Part shown: piece by piece, positions 17,572-29,702 of the stretch
Numbering within the stretch: position 1 is the stretch's first letter
Layout of the letters: each line of letters starts with the position of its first letter
DNA from: Mycobacterium sp.
GTDB taxonomy: Bacteria; Actinomycetota; Actinomycetes; Mycobacteriales; Mycobacteriaceae
Reading direction: 5' to 3'
DNA: 64,000 nucleotides
Assembly: GCA_025965895.1 (NCBI GenBank)
Contig: JAOPWC010000058.1
Span: forward strand, 54,545 to 118,544
The notes under the pieces: model-generated
Told to the model about the DNA's origin: nothing
The model's database searches: none
What the model saw: the letters and a program-made list of their open reading frames with translations, nothing else
Made by a program: the position numbers and the translations under genes

Positions 17572-19380
17572 GTGCCGAGGCCATTGACGCGATTCATACG
17601 AATTCTCGCCTGGCCCGGTGCTGGGGCACGCAGACACGTCGTCCGCACCTCACTGTTCGGCTCCATCTCCCTCGGGATCCTGACTGGCGCGGTTCTCACA
17701 GTCGTCCTCGCCTTCGCAATAGGTGTTGCACTCGACGCGAACCCCGGCTCGGATGCTCCAGCGCCCATTGATGTCCTCAAAATCGCGCTGACAGTAGTCG
17801 CTGGTGTCGGCGGGGCGGTGGCCCTCGTCGTGGCGTATCACCGGCAGAGAGATCTGGGGGAGGGCCGGTTTGTAGAGCGGTTTGGGGCCGCCGCCGCTCA
17901 GCTCGGCGACCCGGATGTCGCGGTGCGCATCGCCGGCGTGTACGCGATGGCCGCCGCTGCCGATGAGAGCCGCGAGTTCGTGCGGCGGCAGCAATGCGTC
18001 GACGTGCTCTGCGGCTATCTTCGCCTGCCGTATGAACCAGAACAGGGCAGCAGCCACCGTACGGAACTGATCACCACGACGACCCGGCAAGCGCTGCCCC
18101 CGTTAACCAGCATTGAAGAACAGGTGCACCAGCGGCTCCGCCAGAACGACCGTGAAGTACGCCAAACGATCGTCCGCATCATCGCCTCACACCTCCAAGG
18201 TCGTGCCGCGAACAACTGGTCGCGGCACGACTACGATTTCACCGGCGTCTTGTTCGAAGACGCCAGATTTCTGGGCGCTGTATTCAACGGCAAGATCACG
18301 TCGTTTAACCGGGCGACGTTCAGCGGCGCATCCACCAACTTCGGCGGGGCGCAGTTCCGCGGTGCGTCCACCTCCTTCGACGAGGCGACGTTCAGTGGCG
18401 CGTCCACCTCCTTCCACGGGGCCCAGTTCAGCGGTGCGTCCACCTCCTTCCATGGGGCCCAGTTCAGTGGCCCGGACACCTCCTTTCAGGGGGCCCAGTT
18501 CAGTGGCGCGGACACCTCCTTTCACGGGGCCCAGTTCAGTGGCGCGGACACCTCCTTCGAAGGGGTGCAGTTCACCGGCCTTGACACATCCTTCGAAGGG
18601 GCGCAATTCAGCAGCGAACTCACCCACTTCGGCGGGACGCAGTTCAGCGGCGAGCGCACCTGCTTCGGAAGCGCGCAGTTCCGCGGCGCGTCCATCTACT
18701 TCGGCGAGGCGCAGTTCCGCGGCGCGGACACCTCCTTTGAAGGGGCGCAGTTCACCGGCGAGCGCGCCTACTTCCACGAGGCGTCGTTCAGCGGCGAGCG
18801 CACCTCCTTCGACAACGCGCAGTTCAGCGGCGCGTCCTACTTCCATGGAGCGCAGTTCAGCGACAAGCTCGTCTCGTTCGGCGGGGCGCAGTTCAGCGGT
18901 GGGCTTACCTCCTTCGACAAGGCGCAGTTCAGCGGTGAGCGCACCTCCTTCGACAAGGCGCAGTTCAGCGGCGGGCTCACCTCCTTCGAAGGGGCGCAGT
19001 TCAGCGGCGGCCTCACGTCATTCGGCGGGACGCGGTTCAGCGGCGAGCTCACCTACTTCGGCGTGGCGACGTTCAGCGGCGCGGACACCTCCTTCGGCGT
19101 GGCGACGTTCAGCGGCGCGGACACCTCCTTTGAAGGGGCGCAGTTCATCGGCGAGCGAACGTCCTTCGCCCAGACGACGTTCAGCGGCGGGCGCACGTCC
19201 TTCGACAGGGCGACGTTTAGCGGCAGGCGCACGTCCTTCGCCCAGGCGACGTTCAGCAGCAGGCGCACGTCCTTCGACCAGGCGACCTTCAGCGGCAGGC
19301 GCGCCTCCTTCGACTCCCCGCAGGTGTGGACCAATGTCTCCTTCGACGGGGACCTTCTTGCCAAGCGCAAGGAACGGTAA
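17572..19380 (+). CDS. membrane-anchored pentapeptide-like repeat protein with 12-residue period
   Basis: 602 residues from GTG 17572. Two transmembrane helices (about residues 28-55 and 66-90) are followed by a conserved linker with RQRDLGEGRFVERFGAAAAQLGDP and DVLCGYLRLPYEP, seen in other actinobacterial pentapeptide proteins. From about residue 223 to 590 the protein is a repeat of the type AQFSGADTSFxG, about 28 copies with a 12-residue period. Phe occupies inward positions where classic pentapeptides have Leu/Phe every five residues. A right-handed beta-helix in the cytoplasm is likely. Function unknown; some relatives shield gyrase, but this membrane-anchored class is not characterised. 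Confidence 0.8.
   Translation: MPRPLTRFIRILAWPGAGARRHVVRTSLFGSISLGILTGAVLTVVLAFAIGVALDANPGSDAPAPIDVLKIALTVVAGVGGAVALVVAYHRQRDLGEGRFVERFGAAAAQLGDPDVAVRIAGVYAMAAAADESREFVRRQQCVDVLCGYLRLPYEPEQGSSHRTELITTTTRQALPPLTSIEEQVHQRLRQNDREVRQTIVRIIASHLQGRAANNWSRHDYDFTGVLFEDARFLGAVFNGKITSFNRATFSGASTNFGGAQFRGASTSFDEATFSGASTSFHGAQFSGASTSFHGAQFSGPDTSFQGAQFSGADTSFHGAQFSGADTSFEGVQFTGLDTSFEGAQFSSELTHFGGTQFSGERTCFGSAQFRGASIYFGEAQFRGADTSFEGAQFTGERAYFHEASFSGERTSFDNAQFSGASYFHGAQFSDKLVSFGGAQFSGGLTSFDKAQFSGERTSFDKAQFSGGLTSFEGAQFSGGLTSFGGTRFSGELTYFGVATFSGADTSFGVATFSGADTSFEGAQFIGERTSFAQTTFSGGRTSFDRATFSGRRTSFAQATFSSRRTSFDQATFSGRRASFDSPQVWTNVSFDGDLLAKRKER
18300..19320 (+). repeat. in-frame 36-bp coding repeats
   Basis: About 28 degenerate copies of a 36-bp unit, core GCGCAGTTCAGCGGCGCG...ACCTCCTTC, coding the 12-residue repeats of the protein above. 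Neighbouring copies at 18410-18560 are close to identical, which suggests recent duplication. Confidence 0.85.
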
Positions 19381-19675
19381 ATCGATTCCCGGAGCCGCTG
19401 GACCCGTTTGTTGCGTTGACGGCGGCGGCGGTCGCCACCCGGAGGTGTCTGGGCACCGGTATCGCGTCGGTTCAGCGGTTTTACAAGTTGTTTACACGAG
19501 GCCGGGTGGCGCTCTATAGTTGCCGGACGTGGCCAAGTTAAGCATGGCTAACCTCAGTCGAGGGGTTGAGGGGAAGCCGCACGGAGGCAAAAGTCAGCGG
19601 GCCCAGCGACGAAATATATTGCGCTGGAGCGCAACTCCGCTTAACGACACCCACAACCATCGAAGGAGCTCCACT
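19381..19675. promoter_or_regulatory. intergenic region with promoter for the small secreted proteins
   Basis: TTTACA at 19491-19496 and TATAGT at 19515-19520 are 18 bases apart and resemble a SigA promoter. That would leave a leader of about 150 nt before the GTG at 19676. The remainder of the region shows no gene. Confidence 0.5.
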
Positions 19676-19933
19676 GTGCGTATCAGACCGAAGGTTGTCG
19701 TACCAGTGTTGGCGGCAGGCGCTGTCGCGGTAGGCGTCGCTGCCGCAACGACAGCCGCGGCCGACAGCGAGTTCTGCACCACTCTGAGTACCGGGGCAAC
19801 CAAATGCGAGAAGCAGGGCGACGTCGAGGTCAACGACTCCCTTCCCCGCAGTAGCACCTCGTCTCAGTGGGCTTCCCAGGGTCAACAGTCGGGCGGCCCC
19901 TACGGTGGCACCTTCGGCGGCGGCTCGCGCTGA
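19676..19933 (+). CDS. small secreted protein, paralogue of the next gene
   Basis: 85 residues from GTG 19676, chosen for AAGGAG eight bases upstream. Signal peptide: basic start RIRPK, hydrophobic core VVVPVLAAGAVAVGVAAATT, cleavage near AAADS. The mature part is about 55 residues with two Cys in FCTTLSTGATKCEKQGD, probably one disulfide, and a Gly/Ser-rich tail. The same Cys-containing segment recurs in the following gene. No known function. Confidence 0.65.
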   Translation: MRIRPKVVVPVLAAGAVAVGVAAATTAAADSEFCTTLSTGATKCEKQGDVEVNDSLPRSSTSSQWASQGQQSGGPYGGTFGGGSR

Positions 19934-19950
19934 ATCGAAGAAGTGCCACC

Positions 19951-20238
19951 ATGCAAAGTGGATTGAAGCACCTGATCTTCGCGGCGGGCGCTGCCGTCGC
20001 AGCTTTCGGCGCGACACCGACGGCCGCCGCGGATCCGACGCCGGCGCCTGCGACGCCGACGGTCACGGTGACCGTCACCGCACCTGCTCCGGGTCCGGGT
20101 CCGCAAGATAACCAGTCGTGCACCTCGTCACTCAGCTCGACCAAATGCGTGAAGAATGGAGACGCAGAGATCAACGCCGGTATTCCGGCGCCGTATCCGG
20201 GTGTCTTCGGCATCTATGGCCCCTTCTGGGCCGGCTAG
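19951..20238 (+). CDS. small secreted protein, paralogue of the preceding gene
   Basis: 95 residues from ATG 19951. Signal peptide (LKHLIFAAGAAVAAFG, cleavage after AAA near residue 27), then a Pro/Thr/Val linker and a core CTSSLSSTKCVKNGDAEINAG that aligns with the core of the upstream gene. It ends in an aromatic FGIYGPFWAG. Seventeen bases separate the two genes, so they form one transcript. Function unknown. Confidence 0.65.
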   Translation: MQSGLKHLIFAAGAAVAAFGATPTAAADPTPAPATPTVTVTVTAPAPGPGPQDNQSCTSSLSSTKCVKNGDAEINAGIPAPYPGVFGIYGPFWAG

Positions 20239-20469
20239 GTGCCCGGTTCCGCCGGCGGCGCAATGTTCGGGGAACTTCGCACGGCTGTAGGCGTCGTATC
20301 GGCCGTCCGCCTTTGGGACGCGCAATTAGGGCACGTATGAGCCAGTAATCGGGTTAAAAGCATTTAACGGTGTGAACCTTGACCTCTTCGTGTTGTAAAT
20401 GTGACTTCTGTTAAGCACAGTTACCGGGGTTAATTGTGTGCCGTGAGTCACACCTGAACAGGGAGGCCG

Positions 20470-22908
20470 ATGCCCGAGCTGACCGTTCGGACCAACGGGT
20501 CGCAACGCACCTTCGCCCCGGGCCATGACGTGGTCATCGGACGCGACCTGGGAGCCGACGTTCGCGTGGCGCATCCGCTCGTGTCGGGGGCGCATCTCGT
20601 GTTGCGTTTCTACGATGGCCGGTGGGTGGCGATCGACAACGGCAGCGTGAACGGAATCTTCGTTGACCGTCGACGGGTGTGGTCGGTGGACATCCGCGAC
20701 GGGCAGAGCATCAACATCAGTAATCCGGACGGGCCGAGGCTGACGTTCGAGGTCGGGCGTCACATCGGTGCCGTCGGCCGGCCGCCGTGCGGTCCCCAGC
20801 CCGCCAGACCGCCCAGCGACCCGCGGCCGTTGTCGCGCCTGGCACGACAGCACGTTTCACGACCGGCACTGCAATCGAACTATCAGACGCCCACAGAGAT
20901 CAGGCCGTCAGCTAGGCCATGTGCCGGCGACGGGCCGAATTTCGCGACGAGCATGATCCGGATCCTGCGCGGCCCTGCGGCACCGACGCCGGGCGCCACC
21001 ACCATCGGCCGCGCGACAGACAACCACATCGTGATCCCCGATGTGCTGGCATCGCGTCATCATGCGACGTTGGTGCCCAGCCCCGAGGGCGTCGAGATCC
21101 TGGACGCGCGCAGCATCAACGGGACGTTCGTAAACGGCACCCGCGTCGATGAGGCGCGGCTGCGCGAGGGCGACGTGGTGACGATCGGCAACGTCGACCT
21201 AGTGTTCCACAGCGGCACCCTGGTTCGTCGCACCGAAGCCGAAGCCCCTACCCGCACAGGCGGTTTGGAGGTTCGCGGCATCAGCCTGACGATCGAGCAC
21301 GCCCGTACGCTATTGGACAACATCTCGTTCTCCGCGAGGCCGGGCACGCTGTCCGCGGTGATCGGCCCGTCGGGTGCCGGCAAGTCGACGCTGGCGAAAG
21401 TCATCGTCGGCACCACGAATCCCACCCGCGGGAAAGTGTCGTTCGAGGGGCACGACATCCACGGCGAGTACGCCTCCTTGCGCAGTCGTATCGGCATGGT
21501 GCCACAGGACGACGTGGTGCATAGGCAGCTCACCGTTGACCAGGCCCTGGGCTACGCGGCCGAGTTGCGGTTGCCGCCGGACACCACCAAGCAAGATCGG
21601 CGTCAGGTGATGGGACAGGTGCTCGAGGAACTCGAGCTGACGCCGCACGCACGGACACGAGTGGACAGGCTCTCCGGCGGTCAGCGCAAACGGGCTTCGG
21701 TGGCGATGGAATTGCTGACCGGTCCGTCGCTGCTGATCCTCGACGAGCCCACGTCTGGCCTGGATCCCGCTCTCGACCGCCAGGTGATGACGATGTTGCG
21801 GCAGCTCGCCGATGCCGGCCGCGTGGTCGTGGTGGTGACACACTCGCTGACCTACGTGAACATCTGCGACCAGGTGCTGCTGTTGGCTCCCGGTGGAAAG
21901 ACCGCGTTCTGCGGGCCGCCCCCCGAGATCGGTCGGGCCATGGGCACGGCGAACTGGGCCGACATCTTCACGAAGGTCGGCGCCGATCCCGATGCGGCGA
22001 ATCGGCGGTTCCTGAAGCAGGCCAACCCGTCGCCGGCGCCGCCGGAGGGGGAGAAGCCGTCCGACTTGGGCAAGCCGGTGCATACCAGCCTGTGGCGGCA
22101 GTTCTCCACAATCGGTCGTCGACAGGTGCGGCTCATCGTGTCGGACCGCGGCTACTTCGTGTTCCTGGCGCTGCTGCCGTTCATCCTCGGCGTGCTGTCG
22201 CTCACCGTGCCTGGGACCGTGGGCTTCGGCATACCCAACCCGATGGGGGCCGCGGCCGACGAGCCCGGCCAGATTCTGGTGCTGCTGAACGCCGGCGCGA
22301 TCTTCCTGGGGACCGCGCTCACGATTCGGGACCTGATCGGCGAGCGGGCGATCTTCCGCCGCGAGCAGGCGGTGGGGTTGTCGACGACGGCATACCTGCT
22401 GGCCAAGATCTGCGTGTACTGTGCCGCGGCGATCATCGAGTCGGCGATCCTTGTGGCGATCGTGATCGACGGCAAAGGCGCCCCCACACAGGGCGATGTG
22501 GTGTTCGGCAACGTGAGCGTCGAGTTGTTCCTGGATGTCGCGGGAACCTGCGTGGCGGCGACGATATTCGGGTTGGCGCTGTCTGGGCTGGCCCGGTCCA
22601 ATGAGCAGATCATGCCGTTTCTGGTGCTGTCGATCATGTCGCAGCTGGTGTTCTCCGGCGGCATGATCCCCGTGGCGCACCGGATCCTGCTGGACCAGCT
22701 GTCCTGGTTCACGCCGGCCCGGTGGGGCTTTGCCGCGTCGGCCTCGACGGTGGACCTGGTCAAGCTTGTCCCCGGGCCGCCGGCGTCCAAAGATTCGTAC
22801 TGGGAACACATCCCAAAGGCGTGGGTCTTCGACATGGGCATGCTTGCGGTACTGTGCATCGGCTACGCCACGTTTGTCCGGTGGAAGATCCGGCTCAAGG
22901 GGGAGTAG
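20470..22908 (+). CDS. two-FHA-domain ABC exporter (Rv1747 type)
   Basis: 812 residues from ATG 20470, AGGGAGG just upstream. FHA-1 (about 20-90) has IGRDLGADV, SGAHLVL and NGSVNGIF; FHA-2 (about 175-250) has IGRATDNHI, SRHHATL and RSINGTFVNG. A linker of some 70 residues with candidate Thr sites (YQTPTEIRP) joins them. The ABC domain has Walker A GPSGAGKST, signature LSGGQRKRASVA and Walker B LLILDEPTSGLDP. The C-terminus is an ABC2 membrane domain of about six helices. In Rv1747 the kinase PknF phosphorylates the linker and FHA domains bind the phosphothreonines; the substrate is thought to be a cell-wall lipid. No Ser/Thr kinase is nearby here. Confidence 0.88.
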   Translation: MPELTVRTNGSQRTFAPGHDVVIGRDLGADVRVAHPLVSGAHLVLRFYDGRWVAIDNGSVNGIFVDRRRVWSVDIRDGQSINISNPDGPRLTFEVGRHIGAVGRPPCGPQPARPPSDPRPLSRLARQHVSRPALQSNYQTPTEIRPSARPCAGDGPNFATSMIRILRGPAAPTPGATTIGRATDNHIVIPDVLASRHHATLVPSPEGVEILDARSINGTFVNGTRVDEARLREGDVVTIGNVDLVFHSGTLVRRTEAEAPTRTGGLEVRGISLTIEHARTLLDNISFSARPGTLSAVIGPSGAGKSTLAKVIVGTTNPTRGKVSFEGHDIHGEYASLRSRIGMVPQDDVVHRQLTVDQALGYAAELRLPPDTTKQDRRQVMGQVLEELELTPHARTRVDRLSGGQRKRASVAMELLTGPSLLILDEPTSGLDPALDRQVMTMLRQLADAGRVVVVVTHSLTYVNICDQVLLLAPGGKTAFCGPPPEIGRAMGTANWADIFTKVGADPDAANRRFLKQANPSPAPPEGEKPSDLGKPVHTSLWRQFSTIGRRQVRLIVSDRGYFVFLALLPFILGVLSLTVPGTVGFGIPNPMGAAADEPGQILVLLNAGAIFLGTALTIRDLIGERAIFRREQAVGLSTTAYLLAKICVYCAAAIIESAILVAIVIDGKGAPTQGDVVFGNVSVELFLDVAGTCVAATIFGLALSGLARSNEQIMPFLVLSIMSQLVFSGGMIPVAHRILLDQLSWFTPARWGFAASASTVDLVKLVPGPPASKDSYWEHIPKAWVFDMGMLAVLCIGYATFVRWKIRLKGE

Positions 22909-24283
22909 GTCCACCGCTCTTCTCGTCGGCCTCGTCGAGGTAGCGCGACGGGTGGTGAAAGTTGTTGACCGTCGGGCCGCTGCGGTCAAGGTAGGGCGGC
23001 GGTATCCATTCGACTTGGCCCGCGTCGTTGAACTTGGTCTGCCAACCTTCGTCGATGAGTTTGTGGTGCGGTTTGCACGCGAACGTCAGGCTGTCGGGCT
23101 CCGTCTTGCCTCCGTCGCTGTAACCGTTGATGTGGTGGACCTCGCACATGTATCCGGGTTTGTCGCAGCCGGGATAGCTACAGCCGCGGTCTCGGGCGTA
23201 GAGCACAATGCGCTGGTCCGCGCTGGCGATGCGCGTGCGGCCGAGATATAGCGGCCGGTTGGAGTGTTCGTCGAAGACGACCAGGTAGTGATAGGCGGCA
23301 CTGGCCATGCGGATCAGGTCGCTGATCGGCAGGGTGGTGCCGGCGGCGGTGATGGCCTGCCCGGCCGCCGACTGCAGCTGCTGCAGAGTGGTTTGCACGA
23401 TGACGGTCACCGGAAGTCCGCGGTGCTGTCCCAGGTTGCCGGAGGCCAGCACCGCCCGGCCCATCGCGGTGAAGGCGTCGTGGGCGCGCTGGGCGGGGGT
23501 GCGGGTGTCGCGCTGGATCGCCGGCGTCGGCGCTGGGCCTTCGATGGTGGGGGCGGGATCCTCCGGATTGCACACTCCGGGTGCGCCGAGCTTGGCGATC
23601 ACCGCATCGAAAGTGGCACGCAGTTCGGGGGTGGCCCACAACGTACCCTTGCTCAAGCCGTCGGCACCCTGGCGGGCCCACCAGAAGCCGCGCTTGTGGG
23701 CGCGGTCGGCATCGGAGAACGTCCCGTCGGGGTTGACAAGCGCGGCCAGGTGGGCCGCCGCTTTTCGCAGTTGGTCGGGCCGCAGGTCGGCGGCCATCCG
23801 GCCCAGCATCCGCTCAGCACGATCCCGCTCGTCGAAGGGCACTGCCACCGGCAGCTGGCGGAAAAACTCGCGAATCACCCCGACGTGTTCAAGTCCGATC
23901 GTGCCGCGGTGTGCGTGAATCGCAGTGGTAGCCAATCGCGGCGCCAGCGGCTGGCCGGTGAGCGCACGGCGCGCCCCCAGGTCGACGGCTTCGTTGATCA
24001 TGCGGCTCGCCGCAGCCGGGGTGATGAGCAACCGGTCGGCCAGCACCGACACCAGCGGACCACCGATGTCGGTGGCAGTGGCCTCCTCCACGAGCTGGTT
24101 GACCACGTCGTAGCCGCGTCCGCTGAATTTGCGGGCGATCTTGGTCAGCCGGCACAGCACCGACACCCGATCCATGTCGCTCAGCGCATCCAGCGACAAC
24201 GCGGTGAACCGCTCGGCGTCGTCTTCGAGCCGCTCGAGGGCTGCCAGCACCGACTCGCGGCTGTCGACTTCCCTCGAACCCAT
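22895..24283 (-). CDS. DUF222 / HNH endonuclease-like protein (13E12 repeat family)
   Basis: 462 residues from ATG 24283. The N-terminal two thirds is DUF222 (helical; VSVLCRLTKIARKFSGRGYDVVNQLVEE). The C-terminus is an HNH nuclease: CSYPGCDKPGYMCEVHH with zinc Cys, then HHINGYSDGGKT and KPHHKLIDEGW. These occur in many copies in mycobacteria and include the REP13E12 prophage-target family. The gene converges on the ABC exporter and overlaps it by 14 bases at the 3' ends. The reading frame is intact. Confidence 0.9.
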   Translation of the reverse strand: MGSREVDSRESVLAALERLEDDAERFTALSLDALSDMDRVSVLCRLTKIARKFSGRGYDVVNQLVEEATATDIGGPLVSVLADRLLITPAAASRMINEAVDLGARRALTGQPLAPRLATTAIHAHRGTIGLEHVGVIREFFRQLPVAVPFDERDRAERMLGRMAADLRPDQLRKAAAHLAALVNPDGTFSDADRAHKRGFWWARQGADGLSKGTLWATPELRATFDAVIAKLGAPGVCNPEDPAPTIEGPAPTPAIQRDTRTPAQRAHDAFTAMGRAVLASGNLGQHRGLPVTVIVQTTLQQLQSAAGQAITAAGTTLPISDLIRMASAAYHYLVVFDEHSNRPLYLGRTRIASADQRIVLYARDRGCSYPGCDKPGYMCEVHHINGYSDGGKTEPDSLTFACKPHHKLIDEGWQTKFNDAGQVEWIPPPYLDRSGPTVNNFHHPSRYLDEADEKSGGPTPP

Positions 24284-24675
24284 GTTCGAATGCTACCTCT
24301 GCCAATCGACACCTCGCCACCCCTGTGCACAGCCAAAACGGTTGTGGATAACCATGATTGGCCACCGACAGGCTCACCTGACTCGCACTTGCTTGCCGTC
24401 CCGCTCGATCCGAATAGGGTTCTCGCGGTCGATGGCCAGGAGGGCCTCCACGAGTGCATTCCGACAGTGAGACTGCAACATTCCCGAGCCTGGGCCTGAC
24501 CTGGCGCGGTGGTGCGGTTGGCGGTTGCTGCGCCGGTATGATGCAGGTCGGTCCTCTTAGTCCGCCAAGATCGACGTGAGTGCGTTATGAGGCAGAAACG
24601 GTCACAGCTGCCCAGCTCGGTGCCGGGCTGGACTTTTGCGCGCGGTGCTTCCGATCTGCGGGTAGGGCAGGCAAC
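24284..24675. other. intergenic region between 13E12 gene and histidine kinase
   Basis: Contains a perfect DnaA-box sequence on the minus strand (TTATCCACA, 24343-24351) 60 bases upstream of the 13E12 gene. No other gene is supported. The kinase frame extends up to a GTG at 24580 but without a ribosome-binding site. Confidence 0.5.
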
Positions 24676-26751
24676 ATGCGCCTAGGCCTGCCGTCGCTGT
24701 TGGTGCGCCCGGCGGCCCCGCCGCTCAAGTGGGGGCTGGTGGTGGGCGCGTCGCTGATTGTGGCCGAAACCCTCGTGCTGTATCCCCTGAAGCGGATCGC
24801 CTTCGAGAACACCTTGGGTGTGGTCTATGTGCTCGGCGTCGTGGTGGTGGCGATTGTGTGGGGGTTCTGGCTGGCGGCTGCGACGTCGGTGGCCAGCGTC
24901 CTGGCCTTCGACTACTTCCATATCCCGCCCGTGTTTACCCTGAGTCCGACGCAGGCCGGGGACTGGGTGGCGATCATTATCTTCCTGGTCGTCGCGTTGG
25001 CGGCCAGCACTCTCGCCGGAGCGGCCCGAGCGCGCGCCGCCGAGGCAGGTCAACAACGCCGGCACGTCGAGGCAAGTCGTGACGAGCTCAGCGTGCTCGC
25101 CAATCAGCAGGCGGCCTTGCGGCGGGTCGCAACACTCGTAGCGCGCGGGGTCAGCCCGTCGGAGGTGTTCTCCGCGGTGGCCGACGAAACGGCCCGATGC
25201 CTGCGTGCTGGCAATGCCTCCGTGAACCGATTCGACGGCGACCACGTGGTCATCCTCGCCCTGTCTCACCTCGAGGCGGGGATGGAGAACAAGCCGGTCG
25301 TCGGCGAGCGCTTCTCACTGGAGGGCAACAACGTCGCGGCGACGGTACTTCACACCGGCCATGCCGCGCGGCAGGACAGCTCAGACAGGTCCTCTGGCGC
25401 GATCACCGCACGGCTCCGTGAGATGGGCATCTCTTGCACGGTGGCAGTCCCGATCGTCGTCGACGGCCGCGTGTGGGGAATGGCGGCCGTCGCCTCGTCG
25501 GCACCCGAGCCGTTGCCACCGGATACCGAGGCGCGCATCAGCGACTTCGCCGACCTTGTGGCGACCGCGATTGCCAACGCCGCCACTCGCGCCGATCTGC
25601 AGGCGAGTCGCGACGAGCTTGCTGTGCTCGCCGATCAGCAGGCCGCCTTGCGGCGGGTCGCGACACTGGTTGCGCGCGGCGTCAGCCCGTCCGACGTGTT
25701 CTCCGCGGTCGCAGTGGAGTTGGCTCGATGTCTGGGAGTGCACCACACAGTCGTGTTCCGCTATGAGCCTGACGGCGAGGGGATTCTGGTCGCGGCGGGC
25801 GAGGACCCGCTCTGGATGAAGGTCCCGATCGGTACGAGGGTTTCGTTCGAGGGCGACAACGTCCCGGCGATGGTGTATCGCTCGGGTCGCACTACCCGAA
25901 TGGATGGCCACGTTCTCGCGCAGGCTCGCGGTTTTGGCTCCGCTTACCTACGCAGACTCGGTGTCCGCTCTACGGTCGGAGCGCCGATCATCGTCGATGG
26001 CCGCCTATGGGGAATCGCCGGCATCGCGTCGACGCAACCCGATCCCCTCCCCCCTGACACCGAGGCTCGGGTGGGCGACTTCACGGATCTGGTCGCAACG
26101 GCGATCGCCAACGCACAGACCCACGCGGAACTCACTGCGTCTCGGGCCAGGATCGTCGCTGCCGCCGATGAAGCGCGGCGTCGCATCGAACGCGATCTGC
26201 ACGACGGCGCCCAACAACGGCTGGTCTCACTGGCCCTCGAAATGCGCACCGCAGAAGCGTCGATGCCACCCGAACTGCACTCATTCAAGGAACAGATTTC
26301 ACATCTCGTTACCGGTCTGGCCGGCGTCTCACAGGACCTCCAAGAGATCTCACGCGGCATTCACCCGGCGATCCTGTCCAAGGGAGGACTGGGCCCCGCG
26401 CTAAAGACGCTGGCCCGCCGCTCGACGGTCCCGGTTGAACTCGACGTTGGTGTTGACCGACGGTTGCCGGACTCTGTCGAAGTGGCCGCCTACTGCGTCG
26501 TCGCCGAAGCCCTCACCAACGCGGCCAAACACGCACAAGCGTCCGAGGTAACTGTGCGCGTCGAAGCCAAGGGCGCCCACCTGCGCCTCTTGATTCGAGA
26601 CGACGGACTCGGCGGAGCCGACACCGCCAAAGGATCCGGACTCACCGGCCTCGTCGACCGCGTCGAGGCGCTTGGCGGCAAAATCACGATCTCGAGTCGA
26701 CCCGGAAACGGGACGTCACTGCACGCCGCGATCCCGCTAGACATCCACTGA
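24676..26751 (+). CDS. orphan histidine kinase: DUF4118 membrane domain, two GAF domains, HisKA_3, HATPase
   Basis: 691 residues from ATG 24676. Four KdpD-like helices (DUF4118) span about residues 15-130. Two GAF domains follow, each introduced by nearly the same segment: SRDELSVLANQQAALRRVA and SRDELAVLADQQAALRRVA, showing an internal duplication. The kinase core has ERDLHDGAQQRL with the phospho-accepting His, EALTNAAKHA (N box) and DDGLGGADTAKGSGLTG. It is a NarL/DesK-type kinase, but no response regulator gene lies beside it. The GAF domains may bind haem or another ligand, as in DevS, but no ligand residue is proven. Confidence 0.85.
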   Translation: MRLGLPSLLVRPAAPPLKWGLVVGASLIVAETLVLYPLKRIAFENTLGVVYVLGVVVVAIVWGFWLAAATSVASVLAFDYFHIPPVFTLSPTQAGDWVAIIIFLVVALAASTLAGAARARAAEAGQQRRHVEASRDELSVLANQQAALRRVATLVARGVSPSEVFSAVADETARCLRAGNASVNRFDGDHVVILALSHLEAGMENKPVVGERFSLEGNNVAATVLHTGHAARQDSSDRSSGAITARLREMGISCTVAVPIVVDGRVWGMAAVASSAPEPLPPDTEARISDFADLVATAIANAATRADLQASRDELAVLADQQAALRRVATLVARGVSPSDVFSAVAVELARCLGVHHTVVFRYEPDGEGILVAAGEDPLWMKVPIGTRVSFEGDNVPAMVYRSGRTTRMDGHVLAQARGFGSAYLRRLGVRSTVGAPIIVDGRLWGIAGIASTQPDPLPPDTEARVGDFTDLVATAIANAQTHAELTASRARIVAAADEARRRIERDLHDGAQQRLVSLALEMRTAEASMPPELHSFKEQISHLVTGLAGVSQDLQEISRGIHPAILSKGGLGPALKTLARRSTVPVELDVGVDRRLPDSVEVAAYCVVAEALTNAAKHAQASEVTVRVEAKGAHLRLLIRDDGLGGADTAKGSGLTGLVDRVEALGGKITISSRPGNGTSLHAAIPLDIH

Positions 26752-26802
26752 TCCAGAATCCACGCAGTGTCGTCCTCGGCCAGGCCGATCATCGCGCCGT
26801 GC

Positions 26803-29702
<2,900 letters not shown>

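Noticed and set aside
18300..19320. regular 36-bp spacing resembling a CRISPR array
   Set aside because: The repeats are degenerate, contiguous and in frame within one long protein; there are no unique spacers and no cas genes.
21310..22989. 559-codon minus-strand frame opposite the FHA-ABC exporter
   Set aside because: Antisense shadow without recognisable protein features.
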